Of a stretch of DNA of 64,000 nucleotides, positions 32,601 through 40,006 are shown one piece after another. The notes beneath the pieces were generated by a model. The model did no database searches, had not been told where the DNA came from, and saw only the letters and a list, made by a program, of their open reading frames with translations. Origin of the DNA: Candidatus Sphingomonas phytovorans (lineage in GTDB: Bacteria; Pseudomonadota; Alphaproteobacteria; Sphingomonadales; Sphingomonadaceae); assembly GCA_029202385.1 (NCBI GenBank), contig CP119314.1, forward strand, positions 3,164,501 through 3,228,500, in the 5' to 3' direction. Position 1 is the stretch's first letter. Each line of letters opens with the position of its first letter. The position numbers were made by a program, and so were the translations under genes.

Positions 32601-33116
32601 ATGACGATGGGTTCGAGGATGTGGGCAACGGCAATGACGGCCGCGATGATGCTAACATACGCCCCGGCGGCACTGGCGCAGGACACGCCCGACGCGACCA
32701 ACAGCCAGGACCCGGGCTGGCATAACCGTCAGATGCTCTATCTGCTCGGCCTCAAGGCGACCGACGGATGGCACTATACCAGCAGCGGCCTGCGCTATCG
32801 GCGGATCAAGGCCGGGCCGGCGGGCGCACCGCATCCCACGCGGACCGACGTGGTGACGATCCACTATACCGGCCGGCTGATCGACGGCACCGAGTTCGAC
32901 AGTTCGGTCGGCCGCGGCGCGCCCGCGACCTTCCCCCTGCCCCGGCTGATCCGCGGCTGGCAGGAAGGCGTTCCGCTGATGGCCGTCGGCGATACCTTCG
33001 AATTCGCGATCCCGGCCGACCTGGCCTATGGCACCGAGGCGACCGGGCCGATCCCTGGCGGCGCCACCCTGTTGTTCACGATCGAGCTGTTCGGCACGGC
33101 GCCGGCCGGGGGATGA
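32601..33116 (+). CDS. FKBP-type peptidyl-prolyl isomerase, exported
   Basis: Catalyses cis-trans isomerisation at proline, probably in the periplasm. Signal peptide at residues 1-26 (ending PAALAQ). The FKBP domain (about 62-166) shows RTDVVTIHYTGRLIDGTEFD, LPRLIRGWQEGVPLMAVGDT, EFAIPADLAYGTEATGPIPG and ATLLFTIELF, with the aromatic pocket residues in place. The total of 171 is usual. A second ATG six bases downstream is an equally good start. Confidence 0.95.
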   Translation: MTMGSRMWATAMTAAMMLTYAPAALAQDTPDATNSQDPGWHNRQMLYLLGLKATDGWHYTSSGLRYRRIKAGPAGAPHPTRTDVVTIHYTGRLIDGTEFDSSVGRGAPATFPLPRLIRGWQEGVPLMAVGDTFEFAIPADLAYGTEATGPIPGGATLLFTIELFGTAPAGG

Positions 33117-33139
33117 TCCCTTCACGCGAGGCCGGACGA

Positions 33140-33787
33140 TCAGGCAAGGCCGGGCAGATTGTCCGGCATCATGCGCTTGAACAGATCGATGATCTGCTCG
33201 CCTTCGGCTGAAGGGAGGGTGATCGCATGACGCACGGCGGCGGCGATCAGCGTCATCGTCAGTTGCGACGCCGCCGCTAGCGCCGGCACGTCCCGTTCCG
33301 GCGCGATGCGCGTCAGCGCGTCGAGCAGCAGGCCGGAGAGGAAGGCACCGTCCGCCTCGTCCAGTTGCTGCAATGCCCGGTCGGCCTGGGTCGCCTGCCA
33401 GATATCGCGCATGACGGGCTCGTCGATGAACATGCGATAATAGCCGTCGACGACGCGGCACAGCGCCGGATTCAGGTCAGCGATGCCCTGCACCGGCGCC
33501 AGCTCGGCCGCCACACAGGCGCGCCCGATCGCATTGTAGCGCTCAGCCAGGGTGCCGATGATCGCCGTCTTGTCCGGGAAATATTGGTAGAGCGAGCCGA
33601 ACGGCACGCCGCTCCGCTCGACGACGTCGCTCATGCGGAACGCTTCGCTGCCCTTTTCGGCCATCAACGAGGCGGCGGATTCGAGGATTCGCTCGAAACG
33701 CTCGCGGCTGCGCCGCTGCGTTGGGACCAGCCGGGCCATGCCGCCGCCGTCTCCGTCCGCCCCACCCTGTCCCGCCTTCGCCGCCAC
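33140..33787 (-). CDS. TetR-family transcriptional regulator
   Basis: A repressor, probably of the divergent NmrA-like gene. The helix-turn-helix is at about residues 34-65 (RILESAASLMAEKGSEAFRM, VVERSGVPFGSLYQYFPDK); the rest is the helical ligand/dimer domain. The start is set at GTG 33787 because AAGGA lies seven bases upstream; an internal ATG at 33739 lacks a comparable site. The 215-residue length is typical. A perfect palindrome lies between this gene and the target. Confidence 0.93.
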   Translation of the reverse strand: MAAKAGQGGADGDGGGMARLVPTQRRSRERFERILESAASLMAEKGSEAFRMSDVVERSGVPFGSLYQYFPDKTAIIGTLAERYNAIGRACVAAELAPVQGIADLNPALCRVVDGYYRMFIDEPVMRDIWQATQADRALQQLDEADGAFLSGLLLDALTRIAPERDVPALAAASQLTMTLIAAAVRHAITLPSAEGEQIIDLFKRMMPDNLPGLA

Positions 33788-33836
33788 CGATCGTCCTTCT
33801 TCCCGGATGCTTGACGAACAAAATACGAGAGTTTAT

Positions 33837-33879
33837 CGGGTTTAGCAAATACGAGGAGTTCTCGTATTTGCTAAACCCG
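33837..33879. promoter_or_regulatory. Perfect 19-bp palindrome, probable TetR operator
   Basis: The arms CGGGTTTAGCAAATACGAG (33837-33855) and CTCGTATTTGCTAAACCCG (33861-33879) are exactly complementary around a 5-base spacer. A partial extra copy (AAATACGAGAGTT) lies at 33820-33832. The site lies between the TetR gene and the NmrA-like gene, 15 bases before the latter's ATG. It could also form a strong mRNA hairpin. Confidence 0.75.
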
Positions 33880-33893
33880 AAGGAACCCGATCA

Positions 33894-34718
33894 ATGACGA
33901 ACGAGTCCCCGATCCTGATCATCGGCGGTGGCGGCAAGACCGGCCGGCGCGTCGATTCACTGCTGTCCGCGCGCGGCATCGCCACCCGGCCGGTTTCGCG
34001 CTCGACACCGATCCCGTTCGACTGGCTCAATCCCCAGGGCTGGGGCGCGGCGCTTGATGGCGTCTCCAGCGCCTATGTCACCTTCCAGCCCGATCTCGCG
34101 GTCGACGGCGCGGCCGACGCCATCGCCGAACTGGGGCGACTCGCCCGCGAAAAGGGCCTTGAGCGGATCGTGCTCCTGTCAGGCCGAGGCGAACCCGGCG
34201 CGCAGCGTGCCGAGGCCGTCCTGCAAGCCTCGGGCGTGCCATGGACCATCGTGCGGGCAAGCTGGTTCAACCAGAATTTCAGCGAAGGCTATCTGATCGG
34301 CGGCATCCTGGCGGGCGAGGTGGCGCTGCCCGCCGGCGCCATGCGCGAACCGTTCATCGACGCCGACGACATCGCCGACGTTGCGGTGGCGGCGCTGACC
34401 GATGCGCGCCACGCCAACCGCCTCTACGAAGTGACTGGCCCGCGCGCGCTGACCTTTGCCGAGGCGGTAGCGGAGATCGCCGCCGCGACGGAAAGGCCGA
34501 TCAGCTATACCCGCATCTCGCCGGAAGCGTTCGCCGACGGGCTGCGACCTTATGTGGAGGCGGATATCGTCGACCTGTTGCACGACCTCTTCACCGTCGT
34601 GCTCGACGGCCGCAACGAGCAGGTGACGCATGGCGTCGAAGAAGCATTGGGGCGTCCGGCCCGCAGCTTTTCGGACTATGTGCGCCGTACGGCGGACTCG
34701 GGGGCGTGGCGGGTCTGA
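33894..34718 (+). CDS. NAD(P)-binding NmrA-like oxidoreductase
   Basis: An atypical short-chain dehydrogenase with a nucleotide-binding Rossmann fold. The N-terminus ILIIGGGGKTGRRVDSLLSA holds the glycine motif; ASWFNQNFSEGYLIGGILAG and AGAMREPFIDADDIADVAVA are typical of the NmrA/YwnB group. The classical YxxxK pair is not evident, as is common in this branch. It is 274 residues long. The divergent TetR gene and the shared palindrome suggest induction by a small xenobiotic or electrophile. Substrate unknown. Confidence 0.9.
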   Translation: MTNESPILIIGGGGKTGRRVDSLLSARGIATRPVSRSTPIPFDWLNPQGWGAALDGVSSAYVTFQPDLAVDGAADAIAELGRLAREKGLERIVLLSGRGEPGAQRAEAVLQASGVPWTIVRASWFNQNFSEGYLIGGILAGEVALPAGAMREPFIDADDIADVAVAALTDARHANRLYEVTGPRALTFAEAVAEIAAATERPISYTRISPEAFADGLRPYVEADIVDLLHDLFTVVLDGRNEQVTHGVEEALGRPARSFSDYVRRTADSGAWRV

Positions 34719-34733
34719 ATAGCGCGAACCCGT

Positions 34734-35123
34734 TCAGGGGGCGGTCTTGTTGCCGGTCGCGCGATCAAGTCCCTCGGGGGTCGCAATCTGCAACAGGCCG
34801 CTGTCCTGCAGGATGACGACCCAGGCGCGCCCGTCCTCGCAATGCGCGGTCCAGGCAGGGTGGCCTTCCACCGGCGCGCGCGGTTCCGAGCTGGAGACCG
34901 CCTGGCAATCGCTGCCCGAATCGTCGAGCGCACGGTAGAAGACGACGTCACGCTGCTTCGGCGCGAGCGCATTGATCCGCGCGAGATAGTCGACGTTCGG
35001 CTTGGCTGGGGCCTGGGCCGGCACCTGGGCGGTCGCATTCTGCTGCGACGCGGGCTGGCCGCAGCCTGAAAGTGCCAGGGTAAGCACCGGGACAAGACCG
35101 GAAGCGAGCATAAGGAACTTCAT
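34734..35123 (-). CDS. Hypothetical lipoprotein
   Basis: A signal peptide with lipobox LALSGC (Cys21) is followed by a Gln/Ala/Pro linker and a small domain (RINALAPKQRDVVFYRALDD; WTAHCEDGRAWVVILQDSGL) to residue 129. Two further cysteines (in SDCQAV and AHCEDG) could form a disulphide. Convergent with the NmrA-like gene and 76 bases from the next minus-strand gene. I do not recognise the family; membrane anchoring is the only safe inference. Confidence 0.75.
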   Translation of the reverse strand: MKFLMLASGLVPVLTLALSGCGQPASQQNATAQVPAQAPAKPNVDYLARINALAPKQRDVVFYRALDDSGSDCQAVSSSEPRAPVEGHPAWTAHCEDGRAWVVILQDSGLLQIATPEGLDRATGNKTAP

Positions 35124-35199
35124 CGCGACGACTCCGAGGTGATCCCCTCAGTCTCCGCCAATCAGCCGTCGCCGTGAAGATGAAAACGCGCGATTCCGA

Positions 35200-35655
35200 T
35201 CAGCCAGCTTGAAACCGCGTCCAGGCCAGCTCTACCGGCATCGCCTCGTCGCCAAGCGCCATGGTCCGCTCGTCCTTTTCCGCGCTCGCCGCATCGAGCC
35301 TGAATCCCTCCGCCTCCAGCCGCGCGTCGATCCAGGCATCGCGGCGCGCGGCGAGCAACTCCCACAGGCCGGCACAGGCACCGCCATTGGCACGGGTGCG
35401 CCAGCCATGGCCGAAAAAATGCGCCGGGCACCGCTCATAGAGACTGACGACTGCGCCGATCTCGCCGCGCGCAGTATCCGCGCCGAGATCCGGGCGATCG
35501 TGCTGGAGCGCCTCCAGCCGCGCGCCCGCCTTGTCCAGGTCGCGCAGGATCGCGAACAGCGTCGCGATGGCGGGATCGGCGGTCCAGGCGGAAAAACCGG
35601 CCTGGCGCACGACCGCCGGATGAAGCCAGCGGACAATCGAATCGGCGTCGGCCAT
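35200..35655 (-). CDS. Hypothetical cytoplasmic protein, 151 residues
   Basis: The product begins MADADSIVRWLHPAVVRQAG and is mostly helical, with aromatic residues (YERCPAHFFGHGWRTRANGG) in the middle and an acidic C-terminal part. It has no signal or membrane segment. GC3-rich codon use across the whole frame supports it being real. It stands between the lipoprotein gene and a divergent hypothetical gene. No family recognised. Confidence 0.6.
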   Translation of the reverse strand: MADADSIVRWLHPAVVRQAGFSAWTADPAIATLFAILRDLDKAGARLEALQHDRPDLGADTARGEIGAVVSLYERCPAHFFGHGWRTRANGGACAGLWELLAARRDAWIDARLEAEGFRLDAASAEKDERTMALGDEAMPVELAWTRFQAG

Positions 35656-35825
35656 GCGCTGCTCCCGGGATGCGCGAAGATTGTCGATTATCGCGCGATT
35701 TGGCGCTGCGGTGAATCAAGGTCGGTGACGTCTTTAGGGGGCCGGTTGCTTGCGCTCGATCAAACACGCCGGCGTGTTTGGGCCGTGTCGGACATTTACA
35801 TACGTCGATCTCGAGGGACCTACAG

Positions 35826-36170
35826 TTGTTGAGCGGCATTTTCGGAAAGAAGCGTCCGGCGGAAACCCTGACTTTTGCGGCAGACGTACGACCGGACTAT
35901 CGTGGCCAGGCGAAGGAAGCGATCGAAAGGGGTCGCTATCTGGTGTTCGCGCCAGTGGCGGACGGCCGAGCCGTCCTGCTGCTCGGCACCACTCCCCGCC
36001 TTGTCGCATCGGTGCTTCGGCAGGCCGACCCGTCGGGCCGTCCAGCGATGATCGTGGAATGGGTTTGCGAAGCAAGCGCCGATCACCGCGACCAGCTCGC
36101 GGTCGACAATTTCGATGGCTCCTGCCGCGAGGACGCCGTCGACGCGGCCGGGACACCAATATCATCTTAA
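35826..36170 (+). CDS. Hypothetical protein, possible TTG start
   Basis: An open frame with regular GC3-rich codons encodes about 114 residues. The most likely start is TTG 35826, nine bases after GAGGG, giving LLSGIFGKKRPAETLTFAAD; an ATG at 35778 lacks a ribosome site. The central part (RYLVFAPVADGRAVLLLGTT, RLVASVLRQADPSGRPAMIV) alternates strands and helices like a small alpha/beta domain. Function unknown. Overlapping frames on both strands are open too, so coding is not certain. Confidence 0.4.
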   Translation: MLSGIFGKKRPAETLTFAADVRPDYRGQAKEAIERGRYLVFAPVADGRAVLLLGTTPRLVASVLRQADPSGRPAMIVEWVCEASADHRDQLAVDNFDGSCREDAVDAAGTPISS

Positions 36171-36255
36171 CGCGGCCGGCCAGCTTCGCTCTCGAAACTT
36201 AACGCCCGTTTCGCCCATGTCGGCTTCGCGCCAGCCCGGCGCGAGGACGAAAGCG

Positions 36256-36474
36256 ATGCGGACCCGATTGACGGGGGCCTTGATGGTGATGGCGAGCGCG
36301 GGTGCCATGATCGCGCTGCGGCTGCTGGAAACGCGGCCGCCGGACAATCATCCGGCGACCGTCGCCGAACTGCTGTTCGCTGCCTTCATCGTCCTTGTCG
36401 GCCTCTCCGGCCTGGCGATGCTGGTCGAAGGTCCGGCGCTTTTCGGTCCGGTCGATCGGCCAAAGCGAGGGTGA
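36256..36474 (+). CDS. Small membrane protein, 72 residues
   Basis: ATG 36256 follows GAGGA by seven bases. The product has two hydrophobic segments (LTGALMVMASAGAMIALRLL, about residues 5-24; LLFAAFIVLVGLSGLAMLVE, about 36-55) separated by a short polar turn (ETRPPDNHPATVAE), so it is a two-helix inner-membrane hairpin. The C-terminus is positively charged. No family recognised. Confidence 0.6.
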   Translation: MRTRLTGALMVMASAGAMIALRLLETRPPDNHPATVAELLFAAFIVLVGLSGLAMLVEGPALFGPVDRPKRG

Positions 36475-36663
36475 CCCTCGGGCAAGCGGCAATCCGCGGG
36501 CAAAGGCGAGGCCGGGCACCTGGCAGGCTCGGCCTTCCGGAAGGTGCCCCCCCCGCTGTCGCCACCTACCTTGTTGCTGGTCAACGACAATGATTTCGAC
36601 GTCGACGGCATCGCGACGCGCTTCCGGCAAGTCGACCTGCCCGGCAATATCATGAAGGAGTGA
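36475..36663 (+). pseudogene. Possible C-terminal remnant of a phytase/lactonase-like gene
   Basis: Directly after the small membrane protein an open frame without a good start ends at TGA 36663. Its last part reads LLLVNDNDFDVDGIATRF and then RQVDLPGNIMKE. The NDNDFDVDG run resembles the calcium/metal-binding end of secreted phytase-like or beta-propeller esterase proteins, of which nothing else is present here. It may be the tail of a deleted gene. The homology is from memory and not certain. Confidence 0.3.
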
Positions 36664-36811
36664 AGATGCGGGGGAGAGCGCCTGTGGCGGCTCGATCCCC
36701 CGCGCTGTCGTTTCGCCGGTGCCGGTCTTTCCGGCGGCTCTTCCGCTCCTGCGCGTTTCTTTTCTCGTGTCGGGCGATACGACGGCGACTCTTCATAGCC
36801 GGATCGCGGAC

Positions 36812-36838
36812 AAAAAAAAGGCCGGTACGAGACCGGCC
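36812..36838 (-). terminator. Intrinsic terminator on the minus strand
   Basis: GGCCGGT-ACGAG-ACCGGCC (36820-36838) is a perfect 7-bp stem, followed on the minus strand by eight T residues (36819-36812). It is a textbook rho-independent terminator for the minus-strand transcript that comes from the NTF2-like gene or from a small RNA in 36839-36953. Confidence 0.88.
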
Positions 36839-36953
36839 GTGAAAGTTTTAGGAGAGGATGCCTGAAAGGCACAGTCGTTGTGCACTGCAACAGATTCGCT
36901 CGCAAGTGCAAATATTGCATCGCAGCATACGCAAACTGCATGTGTTACCGCTA
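36839..36953 (-). other. Unusual 3' region or small RNA before the terminator
   Basis: About 115 bases between the NTF2-like stop and the terminator. Lower GC than the surroundings, with many TGCA/GCAA words and the C/U-rich motif CCTCTCCT just before the terminator stem, which is complementary to a ribosome-binding sequence. It contains no protein gene. It could be the 3' untranslated region or a separate small RNA. Confidence 0.4.
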
Positions 36954-37388
36954 TCACGGCATGCGCGTGACCTGGATATGCGCTGCCTGCCAGCGGCGGC
37001 CGGTGCGGCGGAAGGTGTCGGCGAAACGGAAATGGCTGACAAAGGCATCCCCACCCGAAACGCCGCGCAGGGTGGTTTCCGCCCCCACCACGCCGGCATC
37101 GGGACCGAGCATGACGACGGTGCGATCGTGCAGGACGATCGGCTCGAAGCGATCGCCGGGCGCCGTCCAGCCCTCAATGAACGCCTTCTTGTCCAGCCGC
37201 TTGCCCGACCCGTCGATGAAGACGAGATCGTCCGCCACCATTCGCTCGAGCGCAGCGCCATCCTTGGCGAGCTGCGCCCGGTCGAAGGCGTCGGCAAAGG
37301 CGACCAGTCCCGCGCTGTCCCCGGCGGGCGGCGTGGCCGCCGAAAGGGGCATCGCGGCCAACAACAGGGCCAGGACCGGGAACTGCAT
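36954..37388 (-). CDS. Exported NTF2-like (DUF4440/SnoaL) protein
   Basis: A small alpha+beta barrel protein. ATG 37388 has the strong site GGGGAGGT five bases upstream and gives a signal peptide (FPVLALLLAAMPLSAATP). The NTF2-like part shows LVAFADAFDRAQLAKDGAAL, ERMVADDLVFIDGSGKRLDK and a C-terminal strand RRWQAAHIQVTR. The 144-residue precursor is typical. A GTG six bases earlier overlaps the upstream peptidase stop. Role unknown; probably co-transcribed with the M28 peptidase gene. Confidence 0.82.
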   Translation of the reverse strand: MQFPVLALLLAAMPLSAATPPAGDSAGLVAFADAFDRAQLAKDGAALERMVADDLVFIDGSGKRLDKKAFIEGWTAPGDRFEPIVLHDRTVVMLGPDAGVVGAETTLRGVSGGDAFVSHFRFADTFRRTGRRWQAAHIQVTRMP

Positions 37389-37390
37389 CG

Positions 37391-38404
37391 TCACCTCCCC
37401 ATCTTTCTGATCGTCAGGTCGAGCGCCGTGACCACCCGCGCGAGCCGGTCGTAATCGACCTTGTCCGGCGTATCACCCACATGGTGATAATAGGGGTAAC
37501 GGAATGGCGCGGTGTCGGTGACCATCAGGGCGGGAAAGCCTTCGGCCGAAAAGGCCCAGTGATCCGACCAGTCGATACCCTGGACGAAGCCTGGCGCGGT
37601 CCCGCCTACACTCGGGAAGCGCGCGACTTCCCGGAACGACCGGACCGTTCGACGCACGAAGCCACGCGCGTCAGTCGTTCCGACGAACGCGACGAAGTTG
37701 CCGGTCTGCGGATAGAGCATGCCGAGCGGCCAGGGATAATGCTGGCTGCCCGGCCGGTCGCTGTAATAGCCGAGCGTTTCGAGGCTGATCATGCCGAATA
37801 CAGGCTCGCCGCTGCGTTTCAGTTGCGCCGCATAGACGACGCTGCCCATCAGGGGAGTCTTGAACCGGGGCGGCTCCTCGTTGACGAACAGTACCAGCCT
37901 GATGCGTAGCGCCGCCTTGCCGCGCAGATCGGCAAGACTCCGCGCCAGTTCGATCACGGCGGCGGTGCCGCTGCCATTGTCGTTCGCGCCCGGCGCGTCG
38001 AACGCGCTGTCATAATGGGCGCCGACCACCAGGGTCGGCGCATCGGGCGTGGCGGGATCGATCGCCACCTCGATATTGCGCACCCGCTCCCCGCCCGCGC
38101 TGAAGCTCTGGCGGCGCACGGCATAGCCCATGCCGGCAAGCGCGCCCTCGATATGCCGCGCCGCGCGCTCGAGTTCGATCGGATGCTCGACATTGTGCGG
38201 CACGCCGGCGATGGCGGTCACGTGCCCGCGCAGCCTTGCCGCGAGTTGAGCTTCGGCAGGAGCAAGCGGCGGAAGCGGGCCGGCATAGGAGGTGCCCGGC
38301 ACCGCCGTCAGCCAGAGAAGGGCGAGAACGGGGAGAAGGAAAATCGCGGTGACGATCGCGAGCGAGATCAGCCGGGTCCGCCAGATGCCTGTGTCGTCCA
38401 TCAT
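37391..38404 (-). CDS. M28-family zinc metallopeptidase, membrane-anchored
   Basis: An aminopeptidase-type enzyme with two zincs, facing the periplasm. The start at ATG 38404 follows GGGAGGGGAG and gives a membrane anchor at about residues 10-33 (LISLAIVTAIFLLPVLALLW). Zinc ligands are seen in GAHYDSAFDAPGANDNGSG, the catalytic Glu pair in LVLFVNEEPP, and further ligands in ISLETLGYYSDRPG and DWSDHWAFSAEG. It ends LDLTIRKMGR. The 337 residues match the family. The NTF2-like gene follows immediately. Confidence 0.92.
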   Translation of the reverse strand: MMDDTGIWRTRLISLAIVTAIFLLPVLALLWLTAVPGTSYAGPLPPLAPAEAQLAARLRGHVTAIAGVPHNVEHPIELERAARHIEGALAGMGYAVRRQSFSAGGERVRNIEVAIDPATPDAPTLVVGAHYDSAFDAPGANDNGSGTAAVIELARSLADLRGKAALRIRLVLFVNEEPPRFKTPLMGSVVYAAQLKRSGEPVFGMISLETLGYYSDRPGSQHYPWPLGMLYPQTGNFVAFVGTTDARGFVRRTVRSFREVARFPSVGGTAPGFVQGIDWSDHWAFSAEGFPALMVTDTAPFRYPYYHHVGDTPDKVDYDRLARVVTALDLTIRKMGR

Positions 38405-38541
38405 CGGCTCCCCTCCCGCTATTGCACGGCTAACAGGCACTCCGCCTAATGCCAAACGGCCGTCTGTTCGCGCCACGTCATCGCCTTTTTCTGGCGTCAG
38501 AAGCGGTTGTCACACCCGGAACTCACATCGTGGAAATCTTA

Positions 38542-39411
38542 ATGCGGTTCATGGCCAGATACAAAACGCTGGCGATGGCGACAGGCGCGACCTTGTTGTC
38601 GCTGCTTCTCACCGCGTCATCGCCACCACCGCCACAGACCGTCACCGCAGCGAGTTTCGTCCGCTCCCCGCCGCTGGTTCTCGCCACGCGGGAAACAGGC
38701 AAGCCGAAGCCGCTGGTCGTCCTTGTCGAGACGAACCCATGGCTCATGGTAACAGGATCGGATTCACCCAGCTTCGCGCTCTATGATGATGGCCAGGCAA
38801 TTTACCTGACCGACGGAGGATACAAAACCGTCAAGCTCGACGACACGGAACTGTCCAAACTGATCGACCGCCTCGACCTGGGCACCCTGGCCTGCCTGAA
38901 CGAATCCTATGACCCGGCAACCGCGACCGACCAGCCGACGGAGACCCTCACGATCTTCAACGGTGACAGGCGCTCCTCCGTCTCGGTCTATGGCTCGATG
39001 AAATCCCCTTCCGTGCGGTCGAAGATTCCGGAGCCCTTTGTCTCAGCCTACGACATGCTCCGCGCTTTTCATCGCCCGGACGCACGGGACTGGCTACCCG
39101 ACAAGATCGAGGTGATGGTCTGGCCCTATGAATACGCGCCCGGCACATCGATCATCTGGCCAAAGAACTGGCCAGCCCTGGATGACGCCAGCACCGTGAA
39201 GCGAGGCGATTCCTACAGTATCTTCGTGCCTGCGGCTGACTATCCCGCGCTGACCCGCTTCCTTGGCAGTCGGCAGAAAAAGGGCGCAGTCGAGATCGGT
39301 GGCAAAAAATGGGCCGTCTCCACCCGCTTCCCGTTCTCCGGAGAAAGGGACTGGATGACACGCCCGACGAACGATGGTGCGGCGTCAGCTTGCCCGAACC
39401 CTCACCGATAA
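38542..39411 (+). CDS. Hypothetical exported protein
   Basis: The start is placed at ATG 38542 (an ATG nine bases later is also possible), giving a signal-like N-terminus (YKTLAMATGATLLSLLLTAS) and about 289 residues. The mature part is beta-rich with PSFALYDDGQAIYLTDGGYK, LDDTELSKLIDRLDLG and PFVSAYDMLRAFHRPDARDW. The GC content is somewhat lower than its neighbours. It is followed by a GNAT acetyltransferase gene. I do not recognise the family. Confidence 0.65.
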   Translation: MRFMARYKTLAMATGATLLSLLLTASSPPPPQTVTAASFVRSPPLVLATRETGKPKPLVVLVETNPWLMVTGSDSPSFALYDDGQAIYLTDGGYKTVKLDDTELSKLIDRLDLGTLACLNESYDPATATDQPTETLTIFNGDRRSSVSVYGSMKSPSVRSKIPEPFVSAYDMLRAFHRPDARDWLPDKIEVMVWPYEYAPGTSIIWPKNWPALDDASTVKRGDSYSIFVPAADYPALTRFLGSRQKKGAVEIGGKKWAVSTRFPFSGERDWMTRPTNDGAASACPNPHR

Positions 39412-39466
39412 GTATCCAACGCCCGCCCTCTTGCAACGAGTGGCGACCTTCAAAGAGACTAATGGC

Positions 39467-40006
39467 ATGTTCGATTTCCAGCCAACGCTATCCGGCCAGT
39501 TGCTCGATCTGCGCCCGCAGGTGCCGGAAGACTGGGACGCGCTGTTCGCGGTGGCGTCCGACCCGGCGATCTGGGCGATGCACCCGATGCGCGAGCGCTA
39601 TCGCGAGCCGGTGTTCCGTAAGTTCTTCGAGGAGGCGCTGGCCGATCGCGGCGGGCTGGTCGCGCGCGACCGCGCCGACAACCGTGTCTTCGGCTTCTCG
39701 CGCTATTCGGAACTGTTCACGAACCCCGGCGAAGTGGAGATCGGCTGGACCTTCCTCGCCTGCGACCGCTGGGGCGGCGGCTGGAACCGCGAGATGAAGC
39801 GCCTGATGCTGACTCATGCGTTCGCCTCCTATGACAGCGTCATCTTCCGCATCGGCGACGAGAATTTCCGGTCGCGCAAGGCGGTCGAGAAAATCGGCGG
39901 CGTGCTGACCGACCGGGTTCAGGAGCACCAGGTCGGCGATGCGGTGATCCGCCACGTGACCTATGCGATTGCCAGGCGGGATTTCACGGACGGGCCGCTC
40001 GCCTGA
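39467..40006 (+). CDS. GNAT-family N-acetyltransferase
   Basis: Transfers an acetyl group from acetyl-CoA to an amine; the RimJ/RimL-like branch is likely. The 179-residue product starts MFDFQPTLSGQLLDLRPQVP, with PEDWDALFAVASDPAIWAMH, VEIGWTFLACDRWGGGWNRE (a RimJ/L-type segment), MKRLMLTHAFASYDSVIFRI and NFRSRKAVEKIGGV, the acetyl-CoA-binding end. The last 23 bases overlap tail-to-tail with the saccharopine-dehydrogenase-like gene on the other strand. Confidence 0.93.
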   Translation: MFDFQPTLSGQLLDLRPQVPEDWDALFAVASDPAIWAMHPMRERYREPVFRKFFEEALADRGGLVARDRADNRVFGFSRYSELFTNPGEVEIGWTFLACDRWGGGWNREMKRLMLTHAFASYDSVIFRIGDENFRSRKAVEKIGGVLTDRVQEHQVGDAVIRHVTYAIARRDFTDGPLA

